The position numbers and the translations under genes are program-made. DNA of 64,000 bases from Chitinophaga silvisoli (lineage in GTDB: Bacteria > Bacteroidota > Bacteroidia > Chitinophagales > Chitinophagaceae): assembly GCF_003412465.1 (NCBI RefSeq), contig NZ_QTJV01000001.1, forward strand, positions 620,001 through 684,000. Reading direction: 5' to 3'. Positions 9,322-19,223 of this stretch are shown here, one piece after another; position 1 is the first letter of the stretch, and each line of letters begins with the position of its first letter. The notes under the pieces were generated by a model that was not told the origin of the DNA, made no database searches, and saw nothing but the letters and a program-made list of their open reading frames with translations.

Positions 9322-9732
9322 TTACTTACCAACCACTTGTCTGTAGTATAGCAAAATGGCTAACAGGGACAGGGCAATCGAGGATAGAAAGAATATCAGG
9401 AATATTTTCCATCCTATATGAACAGTTATTTTGTCTTCCGGTGGCGCAACATCTCTATACACCTTACTTTGGGCACGGGATGACACACTTGCTTGCCTGG
9501 TTGCTTCTTCCAGCGCAATCCGCTGCATCAAAGCAGCTTTAATATGTGCGGGAGGCATCGGTGCATCCTTAAATGCGGCCCGCTCCATACGACGTTCTAC
9601 TTCTTCCATTTCTGTATGTAATTCAGGAAAAATATTCAAATGGATTCGCAGGTCTTCTTCTTCTTCAAGAGTAGTAAACCCGAGAAAGTGTTTTTCGATT
9701 AGGCCATCTGATATGTAACGCTCGTATTCCAT
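9322..9732 (-). CDS. small single-pass membrane protein, anti-sigma-factor-like
   Basis: 136 residues from the ATG at 9732; a longer frame exists from a TTG at 9756 but the ATG gives a natural start (MEYERYISDGLIEKHFLGFT). The N-terminal 50 residues look like the zinc-free anchor found at the start of RskA-like anti-sigma factors: an 'ISDGLIEKHFLG' helix, then an acidic TTLEEEEDLRIHL helix, then a heptad-rich stretch. One membrane segment lies near the C-terminus (about residues 107-129), leaving a short tail. There is no anti-sigma zinc motif and no sigma-factor gene next to it, so the role is an inference from helix pattern only. Confidence 0.5.
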   Translation of the reverse strand: MEYERYISDGLIEKHFLGFTTLEEEEDLRIHLNIFPELHTEMEEVERRMERAAFKDAPMPPAHIKAALMQRIALEEATRQASVSSRAQSKVYRDVAPPEDKITVHIGWKIFLIFFLSSIALSLLAILLYYRQVVGK

Positions 9733-9939
9733 ATACTTATTAAGGTTTTCTCTCAAGTTAACATGTCATCCATTCAAAGGATGGAGAATAAGCAATTTTC
9801 CACGGCTTTGCTAAGGTGATAAAAATGTCAGACAAAAAGTTGTCCAATTTAGTGAATTAAGAAAATCCTCAAAAATAATTCGAATTAAGGGCGCATTATC
9901 CCTGTTTTAGGTGTATATAAATGGTTTTAATGTGTTCCC

Positions 9940-12624
9940 CTAGTTATTTTTCTTCTTGAAAATGTTCCCGATCCCCTTTACCGCCTCTTTTCCAGCATTC
10001 TTCAATTCTTCGGTCTTATTAGTAGTAGTATTCGAAGAATCCTTCTTTCCTCCTAATAGCTGCTTGGTCAGCTCTTCTTTTGCCGCTTCTTTTACCGTAG
10101 TTACGGCATGGTTTTTAACTGATTGCAGTGTATCTTTTATCGCGGTCTTTACAGTATCCACTTTATTTTTGACTAAAGTAGCAGCCTGATCTTTCAGGTT
10201 ATTCACTGTATTTCCAGCGGTTTCCTGCAAGTTAGTTTTATAAGTTGGTTTTAAGATATTTCCTCCCAATAAAACATTTAAATGAATACTGTCACTTACG
10301 TTTACGGGTATACCTTTTTTACTTGCCTGGGTGGCCAGGCTCGTAATCAGGGCATCTCCCTGCTTGCCGATTACGCTTCTTGGCAGGGTCATGAGCAGGG
10401 TGTAGTCCAGTGACTGATCAAAGCCGTGGGAGCCGCCGATCTGCATATGCATACCATTGAAGTTTACGGTAAATGGATTGATATTAACCCTTCCGTTTTC
10501 AAAGGAGAAGTATGTTTTCAGGTCTTTGAGCGACAGGTTTTTCAAGGCTGTCACGTTCAGTGTATTAGCCAGTTGGTCCACCACCCCAAATTTCTGTAAT
10601 GCACCTTCCAGTACCAGCAGATTACCGTCTCCGTTCAAACTGCTGAGTACAGGCATCATATCCTTGCCCAGCTGACCTTTCAGGCTTAATTGAGAAGTTA
10701 CCTTACCAGCTATAAACTGTGCAATCGGCATCAGTTTTTGTACGGTATTGAAAGACTTAAATGCCTGTTGGATATCTATCTGCTGTACATTGTACGCCAT
10801 GCTGATATCTGGTGTATTTGGATTGGTCCTGGTGCTATAGCTACCATTTACCTCCATAGTACCCTGCATGGCATTGGCTTTCACCTGTTGCATGGTAACA
10901 GTCTGATCTTTTACAAGCAGCGCACCGGTTACATTGGTCAGGTCCAAGTTGTCATAATGCACCTTGTCGGCAGAGGCATTCAGGCTCAGGTCCAGATTAG
11001 CAGGTACCGCAAAAGGGGCACTCGGTGTATCCGTAGCTGTGGTAGCAGTAGTTTCGGTCCCCATCCATTTATTCAGGTCAATCTGGTCTGCTTTTACGGT
11101 CAGGTTACCATCCAGCGGTTCATTCTTAAATGCATAAGCCAGCATATTATTAACTGCACCATTGGCTTTAAAATTTGTACCCATGTACTGGCCATCGAAT
11201 GATTCGACAGTTACGTTTTTCGGATTAAATTTCATGGAAAGGTTGTTCACCTTTACGCCATCAGGGTAGTCTTTGCTACGATAGAGGAGATTGGTCACCA
11301 GGATGCTGCCTGCTGCATAGAAGCGATCGTACTGTTGCTTTTCGATTGCGCTCATGTTGCCTTTTGCACTTACATCTGCATCTACAATACCGCTAAGGGC
11401 AGTACCGCCTTCCAGTTTTACAAACTGTGTTACTTTAGAAAGGTCGAGGCTACCTTTGGCAGCGCCATCTACGTACATGTCAGATACAGGTGTTTTTACC
11501 AGCAAGCGCAGGTCCAGGGGAGTATTGTCCATATCCAGGTGAGCAGATGGCATATCTACAACAGTGTGATCGGGCACCCCGTCGGGATTGTTGACCTTGA
11601 GGGCGATCTGAATATTCTTCACTGGTTTAGGCAGATCAGGATATTGGAAGTAACCATCTTTTACATTCAGGTTCAGGCCAAATGCAGGCATCTGGGTAGC
11701 ACTGTATGTACCTTTTACATAACCATCGAATGATGCAGTACCAGAAGTTTTGATCTTGTCAAAATCTGTCATGAAAATAGCCGGTACCAGGGAAAGGATG
11801 TCCTTGAACTGGGTGGAAGGTGCTTTCATGCTCAGATCCATACCATAGGTGCTGTCATTAACCAATGTGAAAGAACCCTGTGCTGTGAGCTGGAGGTTAT
11901 TCAGGCTGGCTTTTGCCTGTTGAATGGTGTAAGTGCTGGTTTTATTATCTACCTTAATGTCAGCATCCATTTTGGTGTGCGTACGCAGCAGGTAAGGAAT
12001 GAGGCCATAACGGAAGGTAACCGCTTCAGCTTCAGTAGTGGTGGTGAGGGTAAAGAGGTCCTGCGTGAAATCCCCTTTTCCTGAGTGGTCAAGGTTTTCA
12101 ATGATCAGGCCCATATCTCCCTGACGATCAGTATACTCGATATAAGCATCTTCAATTTTGTACTGTTGCAGGCTCATAGCAAACTTCGTTGCAGCAGTAT
12201 CTGCAGGATTGATTTGGGCAGTATCAGGTTTGGTGATATCCCAGTTAGCCTTACCGTCTTTGTTGATGATGGCGTGGATGCGAGGTGCCTCGATATTGAT
12301 GTTGTAGATATCGTAAGATTCACCCTTAATTACACTCATCAGGTTCAATGCCACATCGATTTTTTTCACCGAGATCAGCGTATCTCCGTTAAATGGTGCG
12401 CGGTTTACCACCTGCAGATCTTCCAGCGCCACAGCAAGGCGTGGAAAATGTCTGATCAGACTGATATCTACGTCTTTAAAGTCAACGTCCGCCTCCAACT
12501 GCTTATTCAGTTCAGTTTTTACGATGGACATAATCTTTCCCTTGAACAGGAAAGGAATGGCAATAGCTGCGGCTACTAATACGAGCAGCAGTATACCCGT
12601 TACTTTCAGGATCTTCTTTAACAT
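9940..12624 (-). CDS. AsmA family protein (large periplasmic, single N-terminal anchor)
   Basis: 894 residues. One N-terminal membrane segment (about residues 5-30) is followed by the AsmA N-terminal signature (LEADVDFKDVDISLIRHFPRLAVALEDLQV) and long beta-rich repeats that end in the AsmA C-terminal part (about 640-790: GDGNLLVLEGALQKFGVVDQL, FENGRVNINPFTVNFNGMHM). AsmA-like proteins are bridge-like lipid-transport or envelope-homeostasis factors between the two membranes. The last 90 residues are an unusual Lys/Ala/Thr-rich helical tail, probably a coiled or disordered extension. It is monocistronic and shares a divergent 100-bp promoter region with trmH. Confidence 0.88.
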   Translation of the reverse strand: MLKKILKVTGILLLVLVAAAIAIPFLFKGKIMSIVKTELNKQLEADVDFKDVDISLIRHFPRLAVALEDLQVVNRAPFNGDTLISVKKIDVALNLMSVIKGESYDIYNINIEAPRIHAIINKDGKANWDITKPDTAQINPADTAATKFAMSLQQYKIEDAYIEYTDRQGDMGLIIENLDHSGKGDFTQDLFTLTTTTEAEAVTFRYGLIPYLLRTHTKMDADIKVDNKTSTYTIQQAKASLNNLQLTAQGSFTLVNDSTYGMDLSMKAPSTQFKDILSLVPAIFMTDFDKIKTSGTASFDGYVKGTYSATQMPAFGLNLNVKDGYFQYPDLPKPVKNIQIALKVNNPDGVPDHTVVDMPSAHLDMDNTPLDLRLLVKTPVSDMYVDGAAKGSLDLSKVTQFVKLEGGTALSGIVDADVSAKGNMSAIEKQQYDRFYAAGSILVTNLLYRSKDYPDGVKVNNLSMKFNPKNVTVESFDGQYMGTNFKANGAVNNMLAYAFKNEPLDGNLTVKADQIDLNKWMGTETTATTATDTPSAPFAVPANLDLSLNASADKVHYDNLDLTNVTGALLVKDQTVTMQQVKANAMQGTMEVNGSYSTRTNPNTPDISMAYNVQQIDIQQAFKSFNTVQKLMPIAQFIAGKVTSQLSLKGQLGKDMMPVLSSLNGDGNLLVLEGALQKFGVVDQLANTLNVTALKNLSLKDLKTYFSFENGRVNINPFTVNFNGMHMQIGGSHGFDQSLDYTLLMTLPRSVIGKQGDALITSLATQASKKGIPVNVSDSIHLNVLLGGNILKPTYKTNLQETAGNTVNNLKDQAATLVKNKVDTVKTAIKDTLQSVKNHAVTTVKEAAKEELTKQLLGGKKDSSNTTTNKTEELKNAGKEAVKGIGNIFKKKNN

Positions 12625-12692
12625 GTGGCAGATATAGGTTTATATATTCCGATTGAAGATAACAAGTAAATGCCGTATTCTTCAAATTAGCT

Positions 12693-12700
12693 TATTTTTG
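12693..12700 (+). promoter_or_regulatory. candidate -7 box for trmH
   Basis: TATTTTTG matches TAnnTTTG exactly and ends 27 bases before the trmH ATG. No TTG at the -33 distance was found. Confidence 0.4.
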
Positions 12701-12727
12701 CTCCTGAATTTTTATATCTAATTGATT

Positions 12728-13315
12728 ATGACTCCTGAACGTAGAGAACGAATACTATCCGTACTGAATAGACGCCAGGCTGGCCTTACGGTAGTGCTGG
12801 AGAATATAGAGGACCCGCATAATATTGCTGCAATCATGCGTACCTGTGATGCTGTGGGAATCCAGGAGATTTTTACGGTGAATAACAAGCCGCCAAGGGT
12901 GAAGAAATGGGGGGCCAAAAGTTCCTCAAGTGCTAATAAATGGTTGACTCATCATAAATATACTGATGTACATGAATGTATTAAAGTGTTGAAGCAGCGG
13001 TATGATAAATTGATGACGACTCATCTTGCACATAATTCTGTGAGCCTGTATGATATTGATTTCAAAGAATCTGTTGCATTGGTGTTTGGAAATGAGCAGA
13101 CGGGAGTATCGGAAGCATTCCTGGAAGCTGCGGATGGTAATTTTATTATTCCGCAAATGGGGATTATCCGGTCATTGAATGTATCTGTCGCCTGTGCGGT
13201 GAGTATTTATGAAGCTATGAGGCAGAAGACGCTTGCAGGGCATTATGATAAAAGAAGTTTGCCGGATGAACAGTACAACACCTTGTTAGAACAATGGGGA
13301 TATGAAGAAGAATAA
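12728..13315 (+). CDS. trmH: tRNA (guanosine-18-2'-O)-methyltransferase-like SpoU protein
   Basis: SPOUT-class enzyme that methylates the ribose of a guanosine, most likely G18 of tRNA, with S-adenosylmethionine. The three SpoU motifs are in order: EDPHNIAAIMRTCDAVG (about residues 29-45), VFGNEQTGVSEAFL (about 118-131) and IPQMGIIRSLNVSVACAVSIYE (about 142-163), which form the trefoil-knot cofactor site. The ATG at 12728 (196 residues with the stop) is preferred over the TTG two codons earlier. It has no rRNA-methylase N-terminal substrate domain, which favours TrmH over RlmB. Which RNA is the substrate is inferred. Confidence 0.88.
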   Translation: MTPERRERILSVLNRRQAGLTVVLENIEDPHNIAAIMRTCDAVGIQEIFTVNNKPPRVKKWGAKSSSSANKWLTHHKYTDVHECIKVLKQRYDKLMTTHLAHNSVSLYDIDFKESVALVFGNEQTGVSEAFLEAADGNFIIPQMGIIRSLNVSVACAVSIYEAMRQKTLAGHYDKRSLPDEQYNTLLEQWGYEEE

Positions 13316-13316
13316 A

Positions 13317-13347
13317 AAAAAGCTGTTGCAGTCCGCAACAGCTTTTT
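13317..13347. terminator. bidirectional terminator between trmH and nrdA
   Basis: A 13-bp perfect stem (13317-13329 with 13335-13347, core AAGCTGTTGC) and a 5-base loop, with A residues on the left and T residues on the right, so it works for both convergent genes. Confidence 0.88.
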
Positions 13348-13369
13348 ATTTTATCTGAATTCTTTTAGA

Positions 13370-15772
13370 TTAAGCACTACAAGTCACACATCCCTCTTCC
13401 ATGGTGCATACTGCACCTTCAATGATCTCCACTTCATCTAATTTCGGGTCTACTTTCTTTTCACCTGCAGGTGCTGTTGCGGCAATCACAGGTTCCATAT
13501 TCTGACCACCTTGTTTCTCTACCGTAAACTGTACTGCCTGGGCAGCGGCCTGTGTACGCAGGTAGTACATACCTGTCTTCAGACCTCTCTTCCACGCGTG
13601 GAAGTGCATAGATGTCAGCTTCGCAGCAGATGGTGTATCTACGAACAGGTTCAGTGACTGAGACTGGCAGATGAAAGCCCCACGATCAGCTGCCATATCG
13701 ATGATAGTACGTTGTTTGATTTCCCAAACAGTTTTGTACAGTGCTTTGATATTAGCTGGTATCTCCTGGATATGCTGGATAGAGCCGTTTGCAGCAATGA
13801 TTTTGTTCTTCATATCGTTGTCCCACAGGCCAAGTTCTACCAGATCTTTCAGCAGGTGTTTGTTTACCACTACAAATTCACCACTCAATACACGGCGGGT
13901 ATAGATGTTGGAAGTATATGGTTCGAAACATTCGTTGTTACCCAGGATCTGGGAAGTAGATGCAGTCGGCATTGGTGCCAGCAACAGGGAGTTGCGGATA
14001 CCATGTTTTTTGATCTCTGCTTTCAGTGAAGCCCAATCCCAGCGGCTGGAAGGTGATACGCCCCACATGTCAAACTGCAGGATACCTTTAGAGGCAGGAG
14101 AGCCAGGGAAGGTTTCGTAAGCGCCTTCTTTTATAGCCAGGTCTTTGGAAGCGGTGAGGCCTGCAAAGTAGATGGTTTCAAAGATATCTTTATTCAGCTG
14201 TTTAGCTTCTTCACTTTCAAATGGATAACGCATCAGGATGAAGGCATCTGCCAGCCCCTGTACACCCAGTCCGATAGGACGATGGCGCAGGTTGGAATTA
14301 CGGGCCTGTTCAACCGGATAGAAGTTATGGTCGATGATACGATTCAGGTTGATAGCTACCTGGTAAGTGACATCAAACAAACGCTGATGATCAAATTTAC
14401 CATCGATCACAAAGCGAGGCAGTGCCAGGGAAGCGAGGTTACAAACTGCAACTTCATTGGCATCTGTATACTCAATGATTTCTGTACACAGGTTCGAGCT
14501 CTTGATGGTACCCAGGTTCTGCTGATTCGACTTGCTGTTTGCAGCATCTTTATACAGCAGGTAAGGATTACCTGTTTCAATCTGTGCATCGAGAATAGCG
14601 AACCACAGGTCCTGTGCTTTCACTGTTTTGCGTGCGCGGTTTTCGCTTTCATATTGTGTATACAATTTCTCGAAAGCTTCGCCCCAGCATTCATGCAGTC
14701 CTGGTGCTTCATGAGGGCAGAACAGGCTCCAGTCGCCATTTTCTTCCACACGTTTCATGAACAGGTCTGGTACCCACAGTGCATAGAAGAGATCTCTTGC
14801 ACGCATTTCTTCCTTACCGTGGTTCTTGCGCAGATCCAGGAATTCGAAGATGTCCGCATGCCATGGTTCCAGATATATAGCGAAAGCGCCTTTACGCTTA
14901 CCACCACCCTGGTCTACATAGCGTGCAGTATCGTTGAACACACGCAGCATAGGAATGATACCATTGCTGGTACCGTTGGTACCGCTGATATAAGAACCTG
15001 TAGCGCGGATGTTGTGAATGCTCAGACCAATACCGCCTGCACTTTGCGAGATTTTTGCAGTTTGCTTAAGGGTATCATAAATCCCTTCGATACTATCGTC
15101 CTGCATGGTGAGGAGGAAGCAGCTGGACATCTGTGGCTTTGGCGTACCTGCATTGAACAGGGTAGGCGTAGCATGTGTGAACCAGCGTTCGCTCATCAGG
15201 TTATACGTTTTGATTGCCGCATCGATATCCTCTTTGTGTATACCGACTGCCACACGCATCAACATATGTTGTGGACGTTCTGCCACTTTTCCGTCTATCT
15301 TTAATAAGTAAGAACGTTCCAGTGTTTTGAAACCAAAGTAGTCGAATGCAAAATCGCGATCGTAAATTATATTGGAGTCCAGGACCTCTGCATTTTTGCT
15401 GATGATTTCCATTACATCATCAGAGATCAGTGGAGCGGGTTTACCGACTTTAGGATCGATATATTCATACAGCTTCCTCATAGTCTGGGAGAATGATTTC
15501 ACTGTATTTTTATGGAGGTTACTTACTGCAATGCGTGAAGCCAGCAGTGCGTAATCCGGATGTTTTGTAGTAAGCGAAGCGGCTGTTTCTGCAGCCAGAT
15601 TATCCAGCTCGGTCGTGTTTACACCATCATATAAACCTTGAATTACTTTCTTGGCAACGTCGATAGCATCTACATAATCCGCATTTAATCCATAACAAAG
15701 TTTTTCAACGCGGGCAGTAATCTTATCAAACTTTACCGCTTCTTTGCGGCCGTCGCGCTTAATTACAAACAT
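13370..15772 (-). CDS. nrdA: ribonucleoside-diphosphate reductase, class Ia large subunit
   Basis: Catalytic subunit that reduces ribonucleoside diphosphates to deoxyribonucleotides. 800 residues, close to the eukaryotic R1 size. The N-terminal ATP cone ([20 protein letters not shown]) gives activity control by ATP/dATP. The active site is seen in [12 protein letters not shown] and [14 protein letters not shown], with the substrate loop [19 protein letters not shown]. The C-terminus carries the redox cysteines ([15 protein letters not shown]) that pass electrons from thioredoxin. It lies 107 bp downstream of nrdB on the same strand. Fold and motif content are of the eukaryote-like class Ia branch common in Bacteroidota. 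Confidence 0.96.
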   Translation of the reverse strand: MFVIKRDGRKEAVKFDKITARVEKLCYGLNADYVDAIDVAKKVIQGLYDGVNTTELDNLAAETAASLTTKHPDYALLASRIAVSNLHKNTVKSFSQTMRKLYEYIDPKVGKPAPLISDDVMEIISKNAEVLDSNIIYDRDFAFDYFGFKTLERSYLLKIDGKVAERPQHMLMRVAVGIHKEDIDAAIKTYNLMSERWFTHATPTLFNAGTPKPQMSSCFLLTMQDDSIEGIYDTLKQTAKISQSAGGIGLSIHNIRATGSYISGTNGTSNGIIPMLRVFNDTARYVDQGGGKRKGAFAIYLEPWHADIFEFLDLRKNHGKEEMRARDLFYALWVPDLFMKRVEENGDWSLFCPHEAPGLHECWGEAFEKLYTQYESENRARKTVKAQDLWFAILDAQIETGNPYLLYKDAANSKSNQQNLGTIKSSNLCTEIIEYTDANEVAVCNLASLALPRFVIDGKFDHQRLFDVTYQVAINLNRIIDHNFYPVEQARNSNLRHRPIGLGVQGLADAFILMRYPFESEEAKQLNKDIFETIYFAGLTASKDLAIKEGAYETFPGSPASKGILQFDMWGVSPSSRWDWASLKAEIKKHGIRNSLLLAPMPTASTSQILGNNECFEPYTSNIYTRRVLSGEFVVVNKHLLKDLVELGLWDNDMKNKIIAANGSIQHIQEIPANIKALYKTVWEIKQRTIIDMAADRGAFICQSQSLNLFVDTPSAAKLTSMHFHAWKRGLKTGMYYLRTQAAAQAVQFTVEKQGGQNMEPVIAATAPAGEKKVDPKLDEVEIIEGAVCTMEEGCVTCSA

Positions 15773-15879
15773 GGTTAAATGAATTTAAAAGGTTAGTATT
15801 AATAGAATATGTGTGGGCAAAAAAATGTCAGCTTATAGCTTGCAATTATTATGCCTTTATACATGAATCCGGTAAATAA

Positions 15880-16851
15880 TTAAAAATCTTCATCAAGGCT
15901 GAAAGTCTGTGTATCTTTTCCAGACATTACACCTGCTTTCTGATAATCACCCACGCGTTTTTCGAAGAAGTTGGTTTTCCCCTGGAGAGAAATCATCTCC
16001 ATGAAATCAAACGGATTTGCAGTATTATATATTTTACTATAGCCTAATTCTGATAACCAGCGGTCCGCCACGAATTCAATGTATTCGGCCATCAGCTTAC
16101 TGTTCATACCAATCAATGCAACAGGCAGCGCATCGATAATAAATTCTTTTTCAATTTCTACAGCGTTGGAAATAATCTGGTGAACCTGTTCTTCTGATAA
16201 TTTTTGTTCCAGCATGCTATAGAGCAGACAAGCAAATTCACAATGCAGTCCCTCGTCACGGCTGATCAATTCATTGGAGAATGTAAGCCCAGGCATCAGC
16301 CCTCTTTTCTTGAGCCAGAAGATAGAACAGAAACTACCTGAAAAGAAGATTCCTTCTACTGCAGCAAATGCTACCAGGCGTTCAGCAAAGTTGCCATTCT
16401 CAATCCAGCGCAGCGCCCATTCTGCTTTTTTCTTTACAGCAGGTACTGTATCGATGGCATGGAACAGACGATCCTTTTCAGCCGGATCTTTTACATAAGT
16501 ATCGATCAGTAATGCATAGGTTTCAGAGTGGATGTTTTCCATCATGATCTGAAAACCGTAGAAACAACGAGCTTCCGGTAACTGTACTTCACTCATGAAG
16601 TTCACAGCCAGGTTCTCATTTACAATGCCATCGCTGGCAGCAAAAAATGCAAGTACATGTGTAATAAAGTGACGTTCCCCATCATTCAGATTCGCCCAGT
16701 CTTTCAGGTCCCCACTCAGGTCAATTTCTTCCGCTGTCCAGAAACTGGCTTCGTGCTTTTTGTATTTTTCCCATACAGCCGGATAATTGATTGGCAGCAA
16801 TACAAATCGATCCTTATTTTCCCTTAACAGGAGTTCATTCTCGTAGTTCAT
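15880..16851 (-). CDS. nrdB: ribonucleoside-diphosphate reductase, class Ia small subunit
   Basis: Holds the diiron-tyrosyl radical used by NrdA. From the ATG at 16851 (a GTG lies one codon upstream) the protein has 323 residues. Iron ligands are visible: D44 (AEEIDL), E105 and H108 (ENIHSETY), E in EGIFFSGSF, and E/H in [10 protein letters not shown]. The radical tyrosine is Y112 (ENIHSETY). The presence of this tyrosine supports a class Ia rather than a metal-only Ic enzyme. First gene of the nrdB-nrdA operon. The 475-bp region upstream has one -7-like box on this strand. Confidence 0.96.
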   Translation of the reverse strand: MNYENELLLRENKDRFVLLPINYPAVWEKYKKHEASFWTAEEIDLSGDLKDWANLNDGERHFITHVLAFFAASDGIVNENLAVNFMSEVQLPEARCFYGFQIMMENIHSETYALLIDTYVKDPAEKDRLFHAIDTVPAVKKKAEWALRWIENGNFAERLVAFAAVEGIFFSGSFCSIFWLKKRGLMPGLTFSNELISRDEGLHCEFACLLYSMLEQKLSEEQVHQIISNAVEIEKEFIIDALPVALIGMNSKLMAEYIEFVADRWLSELGYSKIYNTANPFDFMEMISLQGKTNFFEKRVGDYQKAGVMSGKDTQTFSLDEDF

Positions 16852-17326
16852 CACTCAATTAAATTTAATTATGGTTAACGTATATAGACATGCCAGGACA
16901 TTACGGAAAGGAGACGTTCCCGCCAATTAATTGCATATGAACCCTTTTTTCTGTGATACCCTTTTTATAATACGTGTACGCTGGTTTGTTCAGGACTGGT
17001 GGATTGCGCTGGTAATGTTTTCTCGGGGCACAACTTCGCCATGAACTAATACAAATGTAATAATGATCTTCACTGGCTATATTTTAAGTTATTAACGGAC
17101 TGTGGAAAACACATGTGGGTAATTAGAAAATGAAGCAGGACAGGGGAATTCACCGATGTTAAATCTATCCGCAATCGTTTTGCACATAGAAAATAATTTA
17201 GATATTATTTAGTTTTTTTTCCGGAAATCGGACTAAATTTTCACCAATTTTTTGTTAATTCCTTTACTACCAGTAGGATAAAAAAAATAATTTGTACAAT
17301 ATTAGCAGAAAGTATAATCATTCGTC
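16852..17326. other. divergent intergenic region between nrdB and an ABC exporter
   Basis: 475 bp with no plausible gene. On the minus strand it holds a TACATTTG box (17052-17059) pointing toward nrdB. A short direct repeat ACCCTTTTT occurs twice, 17 bp apart (16941-16949 and 16958-16966). A TTTTCCACA 9-mer (17101-17109, minus) resembles a DnaA box but similar matches occur elsewhere in the window by chance. I see no clear NrdR-type palindrome and no cobalamin riboswitch. Confidence 0.5.
17052..17059 (-). promoter_or_regulatory. candidate -7 box for nrdB-nrdA
   Basis: Read on the minus strand this is TACATTTG, an exact TAnnTTTG match, about 200 bp before the nrdB start. No good -33 element was found, so the call is tentative. 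Confidence 0.3.
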
Positions 17327-17968
17327 ATGCCGGCACCCGTTCTCTGTTTAAAAAATGTGATTAAAGCCTATGAGGATCACGTAGTTCTGAATATCCCCGA
17401 GCTCCAATTGGACTATGGAACCTATTGGTTATTAGGAGAAAATGGAGCCGGCAAGACTACAAGTATGAAGGTAATGGCTGCATTGATCCCCAGCCAGGGA
17501 GAAATCAGTGTGGAAAACGTGCAGGCTAAACAGCAACCTGTTCAATTCCGCCGACTTGTAAATTATGCTGAAGCAGAGCCTGTTTACCCCGGTTTTTTAA
17601 CCGGAAAGGATCTGCTTGGTTTATACCTGAAAACCAAAGGGAAAGGCTATAGAGACCTGGATCAGATCATACATTTATTAGGAATTCACGAGTTTATCCA
17701 CAGACCTGTAAGTGGCTACTCCAGTGGCATGTTGAAAAAGCTGTCACTGGTACTGGCATTTACAGGTATGCCCAAGGTGATTCTGCTGGATGAGCCCCTG
17801 ATTACATTGGATGTACAAACAGTTCCTTTAATCAATAAGCTGGTGGAAGAATTCCATACACAATTCGGCGTTACTTTTATTATTAGTTCACATCAGCCAG
17901 TTTCGGGCAGTTCTATCCGCTTACAGGTACAGGATAAAAATATTGTAGCAGCTCATGGCGTTATCTAA
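17327..17968 (+). CDS. ABC transporter ATP-binding protein
   Basis: 213-residue ATPase of an ABC-2-type exporter. Walker A is GENGAGKTTS (about residues 38-47), the signature is SSGMLKK, a variant of the LSGGQ motif, and Walker B is KVILLDEP with ITLD as D-loop. The switch histidine is present (ISSHQ). The length is short for this class, with no C-terminal extension. The downstream membrane gene overlaps it by 14 bp, so the two are translated together and very probably form one complex. The substrate is unknown. Confidence 0.88.
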   Translation: MPAPVLCLKNVIKAYEDHVVLNIPELQLDYGTYWLLGENGAGKTTSMKVMAALIPSQGEISVENVQAKQQPVQFRRLVNYAEAEPVYPGFLTGKDLLGLYLKTKGKGYRDLDQIIHLLGIHEFIHRPVSGYSSGMLKKLSLVLAFTGMPKVILLDEPLITLDVQTVPLINKLVEEFHTQFGVTFIISSHQPVSGSSIRLQVQDKNIVAAHGVI

Positions 17969-19061
17969 AATATTTACAGGCAGCTTTTATGCAAAAAATG
18001 CGGCTATCTTTTTCCTGGTATTTTATTTCTTTTTCGGAATAGTGCCAGGTAATATGTTGCTTTCCTATCATCTGACTTTGATCCGGGGATTTACCGGTAA
18101 TGTGGACTTCTTATGCCTGGTTTTGCTGGGATGGGCTGTATACAACGCAAAGTGTGTATTATTTATTTTAAAAACACTGAGTGCACGGGAATCGCTGTAC
18201 CTGTATGCAACGCTGGGTGTACTGGAGGGAAGGGAAAAATGGAGTACCTGGTTTCGTATTCATTTCTCCCTGTACCTGCCGGCGCTGACATATAGTGCAG
18301 CTGCAGTATGTATCGCCTGGAATGATAAACATATAGGTGCCGTTGTTACTATTGTCCTGTTCCAGTTACTAATGTTAATTTTGCCGCTTTTTGTCTATGA
18401 CCGGAAGATTAAAAATCCAGGTACTACATCGCTGTTTATCAGGTGGCAGCAAAAGCTGAATCGCTTATTCACAAAACCTTTATGGGCATATTACATTTAT
18501 GAATTGCTGAATAATGGCAGTCGTTCATTGTTCATTACAAAAGGAGTGACAGGCCTTATCATCATCGCTACTTATTCTTTAATGGAACAGCCTTATGAAC
18601 TGCGTTTTATGCTTGTAGGGTTATTGCTTGTATTACTGGCACATACAGTATTAGTATTTAATCACAGGCAATTCGATGATCTGAAATTATCCATGTCTAT
18701 TCAACTTCCTTTGCCGCTATGGAAAAGATATGCACATACATTATTAGGTTACTTTGTGTTGTTATTACCTGAGTTTATTTTTCTTGTTGTAAGAACATAC
18801 CAGGTAGCAGGCCCATTAGACCAGCTGTTATTTATTTCCCTGAGTGTATCAATGCTGGTCATGTGGCGAATGCTGCTGTATTTCCCAGGTCTGGACCAGG
18901 ATAAATATTTCCGCTGGGTACTCATTTCAATAGTTGTTGCTTTGTTCATGATATTGGGGTATCTGTACTGGTACCTTGTAATTGGTTTACAGGTACTGGC
19001 ATTTACAATATTTAGTTTACGATATTATAAGTACGAACCGCCCCTGGCAGAAGTACAATAG
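17955..19061 (+). CDS. polytopic membrane partner of the ABC ATPase (putative permease)
   Basis: 368 residues, about ten hydrophobic segments spread along the chain (for instance about 15-35, 50-70, 108-125, 133-150, 195-210, 222-238, 262-280, 288-307, 320-340, 342-360). It overlaps the ATPase gene by 14 bp, the usual sign of a matched ABC-2 pair. I see no periplasmic substrate-binding domain. It is followed by a terminator. Family name not recognised; permease role is inferred from topology and context. Confidence 0.75.
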   Translation: MALSKIFTGSFYAKNAAIFFLVFYFFFGIVPGNMLLSYHLTLIRGFTGNVDFLCLVLLGWAVYNAKCVLFILKTLSARESLYLYATLGVLEGREKWSTWFRIHFSLYLPALTYSAAAVCIAWNDKHIGAVVTIVLFQLLMLILPLFVYDRKIKNPGTTSLFIRWQQKLNRLFTKPLWAYYIYELLNNGSRSLFITKGVTGLIIIATYSLMEQPYELRFMLVGLLLVLLAHTVLVFNHRQFDDLKLSMSIQLPLPLWKRYAHTLLGYFVLLLPEFIFLVVRTYQVAGPLDQLLFISLSVSMLVMWRMLLYFPGLDQDKYFRWVLISIVVALFMILGYLYWYLVIGLQVLAFTIFSLRYYKYEPPLAEVQ

Positions 19062-19081
19062 TCCTTCTCATTTTCTTAGAA

Positions 19082-19108
19082 AGTCTCTCATTTTGAGAGG
19101 CTTTTTTT
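19082..19108 (+). terminator. intrinsic terminator of the ABC pair
   Basis: A 9-bp stem AGTCTCTCA / TGAGAGGCT (one G-T pair), a TTT loop, then a run of seven T. Confidence 0.82.
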
Positions 19109-19223
19109 ATGCCTGGAAAGTTTACCTTTTCTTGTAATGCTTATCTGTGCGTTGTTTGGTGATTTCGTGCCAGAACCGGAACAATTTTCGGCTAATGTCG
19201 GGCATTGAATAAACTTATACAAA

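Noticed and set aside
14282..15304. Long antisense ORF of 340 residues over nrdA
   Set aside because: It mirrors a strongly conserved gene and has the Cys/His/Phe-rich composition of a shadow frame.
17101..17109. DnaA-box-like 9-mer TTTTCCACA upstream of nrdB
   Set aside because: Similar perfect 9-mers occur inside coding regions here (for example in glmS and near 26143 and 29308), so a single site is at chance level.
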